Positions 1 through 8,997 are shown, counted from the first letter of the stretch. The stretch is DNA of 64,000 bases from Aestuariivivens insulae (GCF_022662195.1 NZ_JAKMCS010000001.1:372001-436000), one strand, 5' to 3'. The notes: generated by a model from the letters alone, not told the origin. Made by a program: numbers and translations.

Positions 1-24
1 GATTTTTTAGATAACGCAGAGTAG
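1..24 (+). CDS. ftsA: cell division protein FtsA, C-terminal end (partial)
   Basis: The first eight codons of the window read DFLDNAE followed by TAG. A short acidic end of this kind is typical of flavobacterial FtsA, and ftsA normally lies directly upstream of ftsZ, which starts 67 bases later. FtsA is the actin-like protein that tethers FtsZ to the membrane. Only the tail is visible, so the identity rests on gene order and the short C-terminal match. Confidence 0.55.
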   Translation, partial: DFLDNAE

Positions 25-91
25 CATAAAGCAATCCATTGAATAAAATTAAAGTAAAATATTAAGTAAAAATACCAGTAAACTAGAATTT

Positions 92-2071
92 ATGAGCAGC
101 AAAAAAGAATTCGAAAGCATTGCATTTGATTTGCCAAAAAACCAGTCAAATGTCATTAAAGTTATTGGTGTTGGCGGTGGTGGCAGTAATGCCATTAACC
201 ACATGTTCCAACAAGGTATTAAAGGTGTCGATTTTTACATCTGTAATACCGATGCACAGGCACTTCAAAACAGTGGCGTGCCCAACAAAATCCAATTAGG
301 CGTTCACTTAACCGAAGGGTTGGGTGCAGGTGCAAATCCAGAAATAGGAGAGCAGTCTGCAGTAGAAAGCTTTGAGGAAATCTCGCGTATGTTGGATACC
401 AATACCAAAATGGTTTTTATTACCGCAGGAATGGGCGGAGGTACCGGAACGGGTGCTGCACCTATTATTGCTAAAATGGCTAAGGATTTAGACATTTTAA
501 CGGTTGGTATAGTAACGATGCCTTTTCAGTTTGAAGGGAAAATGCGTTTGGAGCAATCGCAAAAAGGTATTGAGAAATTAAGGGATGTTGTCGATTCGTT
601 AATAGTGATCAACAACAACAAGCTTCGTGAGGTATATGGAAACCTTGGTTTTAAAGCAGGTTTTTCAAAAGCAGACGAAGTGCTATCTACAGCTGCTCGG
701 GGAATAGCCGAAGTTATTACACATCACTACACTCAAAACATCGATTTACGTGATGCGAAAACTGTTTTAAGTAATAGTGGTACTGCCATTATGGGGTCTG
801 CAATGGCATCGGGACAAAATCGTGCTCACGATGCTATTAGAAAGGCATTGGATTCGCCATTACTTAACGATAATAAAATTACTGGTGCCAAAAACGTATT
901 GCTGCTTATTGTTTCAGGATCCCACGAGATTACCATTGATGAAATAGGTGAAATAAATGACCATATTCAAGATGAAGCAGGTCATGGCGCCAATATCATT
1001 ATGGGAGTTGGAGAAGACGACTCGTTGGAAGAATCTATTGCAGTAACCATTATAGCTACAGGGTTTAACGTAGAGCAACAAGATGAAATTTCTAATACCG
1101 AAACAAAGAAGGTAGTGCATTCTCTGGAAGAAGAACAGGAGGTGTTGGCAGCCGATCGTGAGCCTGTGATTATTACGCCGGTAATAGAAATGGAGGAGAA
1201 GAAAGAAAAGAAAGAGCCACCTATCGTTCGCCATACCTTAGAGTTGGATGAGGAAGAGACAGAAGTTAAGCAAACTCAAGAAAAGCCAGTTGAAAAGCAA
1301 CAGCCTAAGAAGGTTACCATTTCAAACGATGGTGATATAAACCTAATACCAACCTCAGAGCTTATTAAGAATATTAATGTTGAGTACGAAGAGGTCAATG
1401 CTAAGGTCCAGGAAGAAGACGATTTTATTATCAAACCAATAACCGTAGTTTCAGAGGAAAAAGAGGATGTAGTAGAAGAAGATCAACAAATAACCTTAAC
1501 ATTCGATTTGCCATTATCATCAAATAGCAATGAAAAAGAAGAGGAGCCTCTTGAGCCTGTTATTGACGAAAAGGTAAAAAAGATTCCAGTTAAAGACTAT
1601 ATCGAACTAATAACGGTTACCGAGGCTAATGAAGATGGTGAGGTGCGTTATGCGTTGGATGATTATATAGAGTTGGAGTCTGCTATGAATGTTAAGAAGG
1701 AAAAGAAACAAGAAGCTGTTGAAGAGGTAGATGATGATATTGTTTTTGAAAAGAAAGTTATTGTTGAAGATGTTGTGGAAGAAGAAGTGGTGTCAGATGA
1801 AATTGATCCAATGAACACCCCAATATCACAAATGCTTAAAGAGCGAGCAGAAGAACGTAAGCGCAAAATGAAGGACTTTAACTATAAGTTTAATAATGCA
1901 AAAATAGACGATATAGAAAAAGTGCCAGCTTACAAAAGACAAGGGGTCGATTTAAGTGATGTTAAACATTCTTCAGAGACCGATATGTCCAGAACCAGTA
2001 TTGGATTGGACGATAATGAGGATATACAATTAAGAAGTAATAACTCGTTTTTACACGATAATGTGGATTAA
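92..2071 (+). CDS. ftsZ: cell division protein FtsZ
   Basis: Tubulin-like GTPase that polymerises into the division ring. The glycine-rich loop GVGGGGSN lies at residues 26-33 and the tubulin signature GGGTGTG at about 115-121. The globular GTPase region ends near residue 325. It is followed by a very long acidic Glu/Lys/Val-rich linker (about 330-600), and the conserved C-terminal peptide appears as KVPAYKRQ near residue 610, with about 40 further residues after it. At 659 residues it is much longer than the roughly 380 of E. coli FtsZ, because of the linker, as is usual in Flavobacteriia. It follows ftsA and ends in a strong hairpin terminator. Confidence 0.97.
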   Translation: MSSKKEFESIAFDLPKNQSNVIKVIGVGGGGSNAINHMFQQGIKGVDFYICNTDAQALQNSGVPNKIQLGVHLTEGLGAGANPEIGEQSAVESFEEISRMLDTNTKMVFITAGMGGGTGTGAAPIIAKMAKDLDILTVGIVTMPFQFEGKMRLEQSQKGIEKLRDVVDSLIVINNNKLREVYGNLGFKAGFSKADEVLSTAARGIAEVITHHYTQNIDLRDAKTVLSNSGTAIMGSAMASGQNRAHDAIRKALDSPLLNDNKITGAKNVLLLIVSGSHEITIDEIGEINDHIQDEAGHGANIIMGVGEDDSLEESIAVTIIATGFNVEQQDEISNTETKKVVHSLEEEQEVLAADREPVIITPVIEMEEKKEKKEPPIVRHTLELDEEETEVKQTQEKPVEKQQPKKVTISNDGDINLIPTSELIKNINVEYEEVNAKVQEEDDFIIKPITVVSEEKEDVVEEDQQITLTFDLPLSSNSNEKEEEPLEPVIDEKVKKIPVKDYIELITVTEANEDGEVRYALDDYIELESAMNVKKEKKQEAVEEVDDDIVFEKKVIVEDVVEEEVVSDEIDPMNTPISQMLKERAEERKRKMKDFNYKFNNAKIDDIEKVPAYKRQGVDLSDVKHSSETDMSRTSIGLDDNEDIQLRSNNSFLHDNVD

Positions 2072-2104
2072 GCCATAAAAAGTCACTAGACTTACTTAGT
2101 TATG

Positions 2105-2141
2105 AACCCGAGAAGATTTCCTCAGCTTTTCGGGTTTTTTT
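2105..2141 (+). terminator. rho-independent terminator after ftsZ
   Basis: An 11-bp stem (AACCCGAGAAG with CTTTTCGGGTT, one G-T pair), a 9-base loop and a following T run lie 33 bases after the ftsZ stop. It closes the ftsA-ftsZ transcript. Confidence 0.85.
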
Positions 2142-2257
2142 ATGATAAAGATTAAGTAATTTCATTATTTTTGCTACCCCTTAAAGAGATACCAATAAGA
2201 TAGCGGTAGCATAAATGCCCTGTTTTTAAATTAAAAAAGATAAAAAACCTTATAACA

Positions 2258-2707
2258 ATGAGTTTGCAACAAGATGTAATGACGGCATTAAAAGAGGCGA
2301 TGAAATCTAAGGATCAAACAGCTTTAGCGGCTTTAAGAGCGGTTAAGTCTGCTATTTTATTGGCACAAACCGAAAGTGGAGCCAAAGCCGAATTAACAGA
2401 AGAGCAAGAGCTTAAATTACTTCAAAAGCAAGTAAAACAGCGTAAGGATAGTGCGGTGGTATATATAGAGCAAGGACGTGAAGATTTGGCAGCGCCAGAA
2501 TTGGCAGAGGCCGAAGTTATTGCCCAGTTTTTACCCGAAGCATTGAGCGAAGCAGAAATAGAGAAAGTGGTGCTGGCAACCATTGAAAGTGTAGGAGCAG
2601 AAGGTATGAAGGATATGGGTAAGGTGATGGGAATAGTAAGCAAGGAATTAGCTGGTAAAGCAGATGGTAAAACCATATCGACTATCGTAAAAGAAAAATT
2701 AGGTTAA
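2258..2707 (+). CDS. GatB/YqeY domain-containing protein
   Basis: A 149-residue protein of the YqeY family, which resembles the C-terminal tRNA-binding domain of the amidotransferase subunit GatB; the exact role of the free-standing form is uncertain. Family features include the N-terminal MKSKDQTALAALRAVKSAI stretch, the EELKLLQKQVKQRKDS-like helix, and a C-terminal part with MKDMGKVMG and KADGKTISTIVKEKL. Length matches the family (about 148). It stands alone between the ftsZ terminator and tRNA-Arg. Confidence 0.9.
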   Translation: MSLQQDVMTALKEAMKSKDQTALAALRAVKSAILLAQTESGAKAELTEEQELKLLQKQVKQRKDSAVVYIEQGREDLAAPELAEAEVIAQFLPEALSEAEIEKVVLATIESVGAEGMKDMGKVMGIVSKELAGKADGKTISTIVKEKLG

Positions 2708-2714
2708 AAATAAA

Positions 2715-2788
2715 GGCTGCGTAGTTCAACTGGATAGAATATCAGATTTCGGCTCTGAGGGTTGGGGGTTCGAATCCCTCCGCGGTCA
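2715..2788 (+). tRNA. tRNA-Arg (anticodon TCG)
   Basis: A full cloverleaf can be drawn. The acceptor arms GGCTGCG and CGCGGTC pair with two G-U pairs; the anticodon stem is TCAGA/TCTGA with loop TTTCGGC, giving anticodon TCG (reads CGA and, with wobble, related Arg codons). The T arm is GGGGG-TTCGAAT-CCCTC and the discriminator base is A. The 3' CCA is not encoded (the sequence continues CG). It lies 7 bases after the YqeY-family stop and may be co-transcribed with it. Confidence 0.95.
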
Positions 2789-2797
2789 CGAATAAAT

Positions 2798-2851
2798 AAA
2801 AAAACTTTGTGTCAAATCAAGCTTGCTTGAATTTGTAAGCAAAGTTTTTTT
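2798..2851 (+). terminator. hairpin terminator after tRNA-Arg
   Basis: A perfect 12-bp inverted repeat (AAAAAAACTTTG at 2798-2809, CAAAGTTTTTTT at 2840-2851) starts 10 bases after the tRNA, with a further partial stem inside its loop. The T-rich 3' arm fits termination on the + strand; the A-rich 5' arm would also allow it on the - strand. Its 3' half merges into the degenerate first unit of the tandem array that follows. Confidence 0.7.
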
Positions 2852-2852
2852 A

Positions 2853-3232
2853 TTTTCAAAGCGGAGCTTTGAGGGAAAAAGGAGCGTAGCGAGTTAATCC
2901 CATAAAGAGCGAATAAAAAGAGACTTGTTTGAATTAGAATGTATCGTTTTTTTATTTGAACAATTTTCAAAGCGGAGCTTTGAGGGAAAAAGGAGCGTAG
3001 CGAGTTAATCCCATAAAGAGCGAATAAAAAGAGTCTTGTTTGAATTAGAATGTATCGTTTTTTTATTTGAACAATTTTCAAAGCGGAGCATTGAGGGAAA
3101 AATGAGCGAAGCGAGTTAATCCCATAAAGAGCGAATAAAAAGAGTCTTGTTTGAATTAGAATGTATCGTTTTTTTATTTGAACAATTTTCAAAGCGGAGC
3201 TTTGAAGGAAAAACGAGTGTAGTGTGTTAATC
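2853..3232. repeat. 111-bp tandem repeat array, about 3.4 copies
   Basis: Near-identical units begin at 2853, 2964, 3075 and 3186, an exact 111-bp period; the last copy degenerates after about 45 bases. A shortened, diverged unit can be traced upstream from about 2820. Each unit starts with a hairpin CAAAGC-GGA-GCTTTG (for example 2857-2871), altered in the third copy, and then a GAGCG-AGCGAG stretch. Because 111 is a multiple of three, the minus strand stays open for 148 codons, but that frame only repeats a 37-residue unit and is judged non-coding. No known element was recognised. Confidence 0.9.
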
Positions 3233-3380
3233 TCCCGCTCTTCGAAGTAAAACTTCACCTAGCTACATTTTTTATTTTCAACCTATGTTATTGATAAAAC
3301 CTAAATGCATTTCAACTAATAAATTACTTTTTTAAAAAGGATTAACGTAATTTCGAGACTAATAAGACGTTAATAATAGA

Positions 3381-4232
3381 ATGTTACTAGTTTTACTTTT
3401 ACTAAAATATAGCCTGGGAAGCAAAATTATACTCGGTATTTTCTTTGTGATATTGGCCTATATGATCTTTCATTTTGCCATTAAAATGATTGAAATGGGC
3501 TATGTGTTAAAGCACAGAAGGCCATACTATGTGCATTTTTATTTGTTTAAGAAGAAGCTAAATGACAGTCAAAAACAAGTATTAAAGACAAAGTTTAGGT
3601 TTTATAATAAATTATCAGATAAGAATAAACGTTATTTTGAGCATCGGGTAGCCTCCTTCATAGTAGATAAAGATTTTATTAGTAGGGGAGGTTTGGCCAT
3701 AACCGAAGAAATGAAGGTGCTCATTGCTGCAACAGCCGTTATGTTAACTTTTGGATTTAGGGATTTTTATATAGGATTAATATCTAAAATTGTTATTTAT
3801 CCAACCAAGTTTTATTCAAAAACCAATAATGCTTATCATAAAGGGGAGTTTAACCCAAAGCTTAAGGCCTTGGTACTGTCTTGGGAGGATTTTTTAAAGG
3901 GGTTTGATGTAGATGATGATAATTTGAACTTAGGTATCCATGAATTCACTCATGCCATTCATATAAACAGCATTAAAGAGCGTGATATAAGTTCTACGAT
4001 TTTTAGTGATACCTTTAAAGAGCTTTCAGAATTGCTTTCAAAAAATGAGATATTAAGAAACCATATCACGTCTTCTAAATACTTTAGAAAGTACGCTTAT
4101 ACCAATCAGTTTGAGTTTTTGGCGGTGGCCATAGAAAACTTTATTGAAACACCACACGATTTTAAAAGTGAATTTCCACAGGTATACGACAAAATCAAAC
4201 AGATGCTTAATTTTAACTACGCCGGGTATTAA
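3381..4232 (+). CDS. zinc-dependent peptidase, M90 (MtfA)-like, membrane-anchored
   Basis: The 283-residue protein carries HEFTHAIH at residues 187-194, an HExxH zinc motif of the kind seen in the MtfA/M90 peptidases, with a downstream acidic helix (FEFLAVAIENF) that can supply a third ligand. MtfA in E. coli is a soluble peptidase tied to glucose transport control through Mlc; here two hydrophobic N-terminal segments (about residues 1-40) suggest membrane attachment. It stands alone between two repeat-bearing gaps. The family call is firm; substrate and role are unknown. Confidence 0.75.
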   Translation: MLLVLLLLKYSLGSKIILGIFFVILAYMIFHFAIKMIEMGYVLKHRRPYYVHFYLFKKKLNDSQKQVLKTKFRFYNKLSDKNKRYFEHRVASFIVDKDFISRGGLAITEEMKVLIAATAVMLTFGFRDFYIGLISKIVIYPTKFYSKTNNAYHKGEFNPKLKALVLSWEDFLKGFDVDDDNLNLGIHEFTHAIHINSIKERDISSTIFSDTFKELSELLSKNEILRNHITSSKYFRKYAYTNQFEFLAVAIENFIETPHDFKSEFPQVYDKIKQMLNFNYAGY

Positions 4233-4555
4233 TAAAAGAAGTCAAAAAGTATGTATGTGTCATTCTGGACTGTGTCACACTGAGCGTGGTTGCTGAGGTA
4301 CTCGAAGTGCAGTCGAAGTGTTGTTTCTAGAACCTCGATTAACCTTTATAAAAACTTAAAAGCTTACCCAGTAATCCCGAAACTAGTTAGGGGCGACAAA
4401 GAGGAATGTCATTCAGAAGGAGGGAGGAAATGACAGACAGAAGAAACTATCTATCCTTCTTTTATAGGGGTTCTTCCTGCCTACCGAGAGGCAGGTGCTT
4501 CACTCTGCTCGCTCTGAATGACACTTATAATATGTTTAACCTCTTAAAAATGATT
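4233..4555. repeat. intergenic region with REP-like palindromic element
   Basis: No gene is seen in this 323-bp gap. An 11-bp inverted repeat (TGTCATTCAGA at 4407-4417, TCTGAATGACA at 4513-4523) bounds a 117-bp element that has an inner hairpin CCTGCCT/AGGCAGG at 4475-4494. Upstream, 4275-4325 carries a sequence of the type GAGC..GTCGAAGTG that is widespread between flavobacterial genes. Related pieces occur at 53540-53556 and 63155-63175. These look like dispersed non-coding repeats rather than transposons. Confidence 0.6.
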
Positions 4556-5113
4556 TTATAGCTGACCTCTTAATTCTCCAGAGGGAACTTGTTGTGTATG
4601 CACATTTACATAGATATTTCCATTTCTAATGGCGTCAATAAGTCCTGCCATATCACCTTCTAAAGCGCCAACAATATTTTCTGCCATAATCACCCCTTCT
4701 GCCAATACACCATTAGAGGGACCTGATGGTTGTCCATCTAGGTTGTTGTAAAGCCAAGTAACAACGCCTCCGTTTGCTCCCGCCTCTTTCATATGAAAGT
4801 GAGACATCATCACATTGTCAATATTGGCTACAATAAGTTTGTAATAAATCCAGCTTTCGTCTGGACTAATTTTTACTATGGCTTGTCCAGTAGCATTTGT
4901 TTCCACTGCGGGTACTTCATTGTCTCCAGATAAGTGAGTGGTAAAGTTAAATTTTACCTTTGTAGATTGTTTTGAATTAGCGGTCTTGGACATTAAATCA
5001 TTATCCTGTAAGTTACCTTCTAGGTTAACCTGTTCGGTTGTACATCTAGTGAAAGCAAGGCAGAATACTACCAATGCAAAGATGTACATCAAATTTTTAA
5101 TTTGTGTTTTCAT
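4556..5113 (-). CDS. CHRD domain lipoprotein
   Basis: The 185-residue product starts with a hydrophobic signal segment ending FTRC at residues 21-24, a loose lipobox, so it is probably lipidated and exported. Residues about 55-185 form one CHRD (chordin) domain: FTTHLSGDNEVPAVETNATG, then a Y-x-L-x-V strand, the SHFHMKEAGANGGVV core and the closing VNVHTQQVPSGELRGQL. CHRD domains in bacteria have no firmly known function. The gene is monocistronic, with its start 237 bp from the divergent CBS gene. Confidence 0.85.
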   Translation of the reverse strand: MKTQIKNLMYIFALVVFCLAFTRCTTEQVNLEGNLQDNDLMSKTANSKQSTKVKFNFTTHLSGDNEVPAVETNATGQAIVKISPDESWIYYKLIVANIDNVMMSHFHMKEAGANGGVVTWLYNNLDGQPSGPSNGVLAEGVIMAENIVGALEGDMAGLIDAIRNGNIYVNVHTQQVPSGELRGQL

Positions 5114-5350
5114 AGTACTTTTTTAAGATTAATAAATAGCTCGTACCAAGCGTAAGAAGGTAAGTGGATGGCTTGTAGAAGGTTAAGACTAAATATACGA
5201 ATAATTTTGTTAAAACAATAGAAATAGGTTTCAGTTGCTCTTAATTCCGATTAACGTCATTTACCTAATGTTGTAATCTATGATTTATGTCATAATATAT
5301 TAAAGCTTAGTTTAATAATTTTAGAGTTAAGTTAACCAATACTTAAGATT

Positions 5351-5770
5351 ATGATACGTAAGGCACCAGTTTCAACGATAATGACCGAGCACGTTATTAC
5401 GTTACATAAAGAAGATAGCTTAGAAAAGGCTGAACAAATATTTAAAAAGCACCATATTAGGCACATCCCTGTGGTTGTTAATAATGTAGTTATTGGCATG
5501 TTAAGCAAAACGGATTTACTCCGACTTAAGTTTGCAGATTATGATGAAAATGAAGATATGGATTCCGATACATATATCTATAATGTCTTCACCATAGAGC
5601 AGGTTATGCATCAAAATATTGTCTCTGTGTCTTCTTCAAACTCCATAAAAGAGGTAGCCGAAATATTTGCAACCAAAGAATTTCATGCATTGCCAGTGGT
5701 TGATAATAATAAATTAGTGGGTATCGTTACCACTACAGATGTAATTAAATATCTTTTAAGTCAGTTTTAA
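5351..5770 (+). CDS. CBS domain-pair protein, copy 1
   Basis: The 139 residues are almost entirely a tandem CBS pair (Bateman module): the first CBS motif includes HHIRHIPVVVNNVVIGMLSKTDLL (about residues 34-57) and the second EFHALPVVDNNKLVGIVTTTDVIKYLL (about 110-137). Such modules bind adenine nucleotides and report energy state, usually to a partner. No catalytic domain is attached. It is a close paralogue of the next gene and probably arose by tandem duplication. Confidence 0.9.
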   Translation: MIRKAPVSTIMTEHVITLHKEDSLEKAEQIFKKHHIRHIPVVVNNVVIGMLSKTDLLRLKFADYDENEDMDSDTYIYNVFTIEQVMHQNIVSVSSSNSIKEVAEIFATKEFHALPVVDNNKLVGIVTTTDVIKYLLSQF

Positions 5771-5851
5771 GTTTGTTTTGAATACTGACAATTATCATAT
5801 CTGGTTTCTTGTTAAAGCTATAATTTTAAACATAAATTAAAATAGAAGATC

Positions 5852-6268
5852 ATGAGAGCGTTGACCCCAGTTTCTGAAATAATGACGAAGAACATTATTG
5901 CTTTGGATAGAACGGATGATTTAACCAGAGCAGAGGCATTGTTTAAAAAGCACCATATTAGGCATATTCCCGTTGTGCAAGAAGAATCTATTATTGGGAT
6001 GCTAAGTTTTACCGATTTGCTAAAAATTAGTTTCGCCGATGCAACAGAAGATGATAGGGATGTGGGCGCCGTTGTGTATAATATGTTTACAATAGAACAG
6101 GCGATGACGAAAAATGTCGTTACCGTAAACAGCAGTACCACCATTAAGGAAGTGGCCGAAATTTTATCAAAAGAGGAATTTCACGCTTTACCAGTAGTAG
6201 ACGATTCTATCTTGGTGGGGATGGTGACTACAACAGATTTAATTAAATATATGCTAAAACAATTTTAA
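5852..6268 (+). CDS. CBS domain-pair protein, copy 2
   Basis: A 138-residue stand-alone CBS pair, similar to the preceding gene over its full length, with shared blocks KKHHIRHIPVV, IGMLS.TDLL, YNMFTIEQ and EFHALPVVD. The acidic insert between the two CBS repeats differs (ATEDDRDVGA here, YDENEDMDSD in copy 1). The gap between the two genes is 81 bp. Its stop overlaps the convergent rpe stop by four bases. A nucleotide-sensing role is inferred from the fold; the partner is unknown. Confidence 0.9.
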   Translation: MRALTPVSEIMTKNIIALDRTDDLTRAEALFKKHHIRHIPVVQEESIIGMLSFTDLLKISFADATEDDRDVGAVVYNMFTIEQAMTKNVVTVNSSTTIKEVAEILSKEEFHALPVVDDSILVGMVTTTDLIKYMLKQF

Positions 6269-6927
6269 GAATTAGCGATTTTCTTTAAATCGCTTATAGT
6301 TTCTAACTGATTGGTACTTTTAAAAACATAACTGCCAGCAACTAAAACATCGGCACCCATATCGACCAATTTTTTAGCATTTTTGTTGGTTACACCGCCA
6401 TCAATTTCAATACGTGTTTTGGCGTTTTTACGTATGATAAGTTCTTTTAGTTGAGCGACCTTATTGTATGTGTTTTCAATAAAACTTTGGCCACCAAAAC
6501 CTGGGTTTACACTCATTATGCAAACGAGGTCTATATCGTTAATAGTGTCTTCTAAAACGTTAATGTTGGTATGTGGATTAAGAGCAACACCAGCTTGCAT
6601 GCCTTCAGCTTTTATGGCCTGTAAAGTTCTATGTAAATGCGTGCAGGCTTCGTAATGAACGGTTAATACATTGCTGCCTAAGTCAGCGAACGTTTTAATG
6701 TATCGATCTGGGTCAACAATCATTAAATGGACATCAATAGTCTTTTTTGCGTGCTTGGCAATAGCCTGTAGAACGGGCATTCCGAAAGAAATATTAGGAA
6801 CAAAAACACCATCCATAATGTCGATATGAAACCAATCGGCATCACTTTGGTTTACCATTTCAATATCGCGTTGCAGGTTAGCAAAATCGGCCGCTAGAAT
6901 AGAAGGTGCTATTAATTTAGAACTCAT
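6265..6927 (-). CDS. rpe: ribulose-phosphate 3-epimerase
   Basis: Interconverts ribulose 5-phosphate and xylulose 5-phosphate in the pentose phosphate pathway. The 220-residue TIM barrel shows SILAADFANL near the start, the metal-binding HIDIMDGVFVPN, HLMIVDPDRYI, the flexible loop MSVNPGFGGQSF and the phosphate-binding EIDGGVTNKNA and VAGSYVF. Length and all motifs fit. It is convergent with the CBS pair and its 3' end overlaps that gene by four bases. Confidence 0.97.
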   Translation of the reverse strand: MSSKLIAPSILAADFANLQRDIEMVNQSDADWFHIDIMDGVFVPNISFGMPVLQAIAKHAKKTIDVHLMIVDPDRYIKTFADLGSNVLTVHYEACTHLHRTLQAIKAEGMQAGVALNPHTNINVLEDTINDIDLVCIMSVNPGFGGQSFIENTYNKVAQLKELIIRKNAKTRIEIDGGVTNKNAKKLVDMGADVLVAGSYVFKSTNQLETISDLKKIANS

Positions 6928-6980
6928 TAGGAAATATTAATATTATTTACGGCAAAAATAATAGTTTGTTAACGGCTCGC

Positions 6981-7388
6981 CTATTTTTTGGTAATAAAAT
7001 TTTCGACTATTGAAATAACTTTATTTGCCGATCTGTTTTCGGCTTCTTTTAGCCATTCTAAATAATCGTTTAGATTTTGTAAGCCTTTTTTATTATCCAC
7101 AATTGTAAAACCAAAATTATAATCTTGAAAAATGCGCTCTTCAATATTAGTATTAATAATTTCAAAGATGTTTTTATGTCTAATGTCTTTAGAAATTCTA
7201 ATATAGGTTTGGTTTACGGCATTTTCTTCCCCCTCAAGCACCTGTAAAAAGTTTTGGTTTTTATAAATAAGAATGCCTGTGATATTATATTTATGGTTAT
7301 TTGCTTTGGCTTGTAGGTATAGCGCCTCTAGATCAGCTAAAGTTTCTGGTTTTGTGGAATCACTTATGTAACAGATTGTTTTTATCAT
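6981..7388 (-). CDS. BLUF domain blue-light sensor
   Basis: A short 135-residue protein made of a single BLUF (FAD-binding blue-light) domain with a small C-terminal cap. The photocycle residues fall at the expected spacing of the AppA type: Tyr7, Asn31 (+24) and Gln49 (+42, in NFLQVLEG). The position equivalent to AppA Trp104 (+83) is Tyr90, and that of Met106 is Phe92 (sequence FQDYNFGF). No output domain is fused, so signalling must go through a partner. A 53-bp gap separates it from rpe downstream on the same strand. Confidence 0.9.
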   Translation of the reverse strand: MIKTICYISDSTKPETLADLEALYLQAKANNHKYNITGILIYKNQNFLQVLEGEENAVNQTYIRISKDIRHKNIFEIINTNIEERIFQDYNFGFTIVDNKKGLQNLNDYLEWLKEAENRSANKVISIVENFITKK

Positions 7389-7568
7389 TTAAGCAGTGGG
7401 AATGTATATCATAAATTGATTTTAGCGGGAATATATTCTTTTAAATATATTAAAAATCTTACTTATAAACTAATTTTATTTTAAATCATTAAATATCAGC
7501 AAGACGAAAAGTTGCTTTAGCGTTTAATTTTACTGGAGAGGTATGTAGAATGCTTTATGATAAAAATA

Positions 7569-7593
7569 AACCCCCGGTAATCAGCCGGGGGTT
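7569..7593 (-). terminator. terminator after the primary sigma factor gene
   Basis: A GC-rich 9-bp stem (AACCCCCGG/CCGGGGGTT) with a 7-base loop is followed on the minus strand by TATTTTTA. It lies about 70 bases after the rpoD stop. Confidence 0.8.
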
Positions 7594-7663
7594 CTTTCAT
7601 CAATCAAAAAACGAACAGTTATGTGAAACTGTTTGTTGCGGTAATTTAGTCGTAATTATATAA

Positions 7664-8527
7664 TTATCCTAAATAAGTTTTCAAAATTTTGCTGCGAGAC
7701 GTGTGTTTTAGACGGCGAATAGCTTTTTCCTTAATTTGTCTTACACGTTCGCGAGTTAAATCGAATGTTTCTCCAATTTCTTCCAAGGTCATAGGGTGTT
7801 GGTTTCCTAAACCAAAGTATAAACGAATAACATCTGCTTCACGAGGTGTTAAGGTTTCTAATGCACGTTCAATTTCTGTACGTAACGACTCGTGTAATAA
7901 TTCTTTATCTGGGTTTGGAGATTCTCCACTGTTTAATACGTCATATAGGTTAGAATCTTCTCCCTCAACTAAAGGGGCATCCATACTTACATGGCGTCCA
8001 GAGTTTTTCATGGATTCCTTAACATCGTTAATGGTCATGTCCAACTCTTTGGCAATTTCCTCAGCACTTGGTGGGCGCTCATGACTTTGCTCTAAAAAGG
8101 CGAAGGTTTTATTGATTTTATTAATAGAACCAATTTTGTTAAGCGGTAAACGAACAATACGCGATTGTTCTGCTAAAGCTTGAAGTATGGACTGACGAAT
8201 CCACCAAACGGCGTAGGAAATAAATTTAAACCCACGGGTTTCATCAAAACGTTGTGCGGCTTTAATAAGGCCCAAATTACCTTCATTAATTAAATCGGGG
8301 AGGGTTAAGCCTTGGTTTTGATATTGCTTAGCAACCGATACCACAAAGCGAAGGTTAGCCTTAGTTAACTTTTCTAAAGCCACCTGGTCTCCAGCCTTTA
8401 TGCGTTGCGCCAATTCTACTTCTTCATCAGCAGTAATTAAATCTACTTTGCCAATTTCTTGTAGATACTTGTCTAACGAAGCAGTTTCTCTATTGGTAAC
8501 CTGCTTCGTAATTTTAAGTTGTCTCAT
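7664..8527 (-). CDS. rpoD: primary sigma factor RpoD/SigA, short Bacteroidota form
   Basis: RNA polymerase sigma-70 factor for housekeeping transcription. The 287 residues contain region 1.2 ([14 protein letters not shown]), region 2 ([46 protein letters not shown]), region 3 and region 4 ([15 protein letters not shown] then the helix-turn-helix [18 protein letters not shown]). Region 1.1 and the long non-conserved insert of E. coli RpoD are missing, as is usual in this phylum. The factor recognises the TTTG/TAnnTTTG promoters seen elsewhere in the window. It is monocistronic with its own terminator. Confidence 0.96.
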   Translation of the reverse strand: MRQLKITKQVTNRETASLDKYLQEIGKVDLITADEEVELAQRIKAGDQVALEKLTKANLRFVVSVAKQYQNQGLTLPDLINEGNLGLIKAAQRFDETRGFKFISYAVWWIRQSILQALAEQSRIVRLPLNKIGSINKINKTFAFLEQSHERPPSAEEIAKELDMTINDVKESMKNSGRHVSMDAPLVEGEDSNLYDVLNSGESPNPDKELLHESLRTEIERALETLTPREADVIRLYFGLGNQHPMTLEEIGETFDLTRERVRQIKEKAIRRLKHTSRSKILKTYLG

Positions 8528-8622
8528 GTAATACTTTCGTTATTTTTTAGAGGGATTGCAATTCTTATTCTATGGTTATACGTTAAAAGGACTAAAAATG
8601 TTACAAAAGGTTTAAAATAATT

Positions 8623-8997
8623 TTAGATCTTAATTAAGTTTTTGTCATTTAAATTGATTGCATCAAGCATTTCGTGAGTGAACTTATAATGCCCACGGGT
8701 AGTAATTAATTTAAACCTATAGGATTTTAGATTGCTTAGGGTATTTAAAAATAACCATTTAGATTTAAGAAGCTTAGGCCTTTCCGATTTTAGGCTTACA
8801 TCAAACAAGTGTTTTCTGCCTTCTTTAGTGGCCACTATGTCTGGCGTTATGGCTATGTTGCTTCCTTTTTTTAAATAGGATTTAGGGGTTTCGTATCCCT
8901 CCATATCTGCTTTAATATTTTCAAAGCCACAATTCTCTAGATAAGCAATAGAATGCTCTAGAATGTCTGAATATTTTTCTTTATCTGTATAAACCAT
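8623..8997 (-). CDS. conserved hypothetical protein, possible PD-(D/E)XK-like fold
   Basis: The family of this 124-residue protein was not recognised with certainty. It has an N-terminal helical part (EHSIAYLENCGFENIKADMEGYE) followed by the pattern ITPDIVATKEGRKHLFDVSLK, an Asp then a hydrophobic strand ending D-V-S-L-K. This loosely resembles the D...(D/E)xK core of restriction-endonuclease-like folds. No signal peptide or membrane segment is present. It lies 95 bp upstream of rpoD on the same strand. A nuclease role is only a guess. Confidence 0.6.
   Translation of the reverse strand: MVYTDKEKYSDILEHSIAYLENCGFENIKADMEGYETPKSYLKKGSNIAITPDIVATKEGRKHLFDVSLKSERPKLLKSKWLFLNTLSNLKSYRFKLITTRGHYKFTHEMLDAINLNDKNLIKI

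Noticed and set aside
914-1234. 106-codon minus-strand frame inside ftsZ
   Set aside because: Shadow of the FtsZ frame with low-complexity Phe/Leu/His composition and no family match.
2853-3232. Possible CRISPR array
   Set aside because: The units are joined directly with no unique spacers, the period is 111 bp, and no cas gene is near.
2812-3258. 148-codon minus-strand frame across the repeat array
   Set aside because: It only translates the 111-bp unit (37 codons) again and again and stays open because 111 is a multiple of three; it runs through a terminator and has no signs of a real protein.
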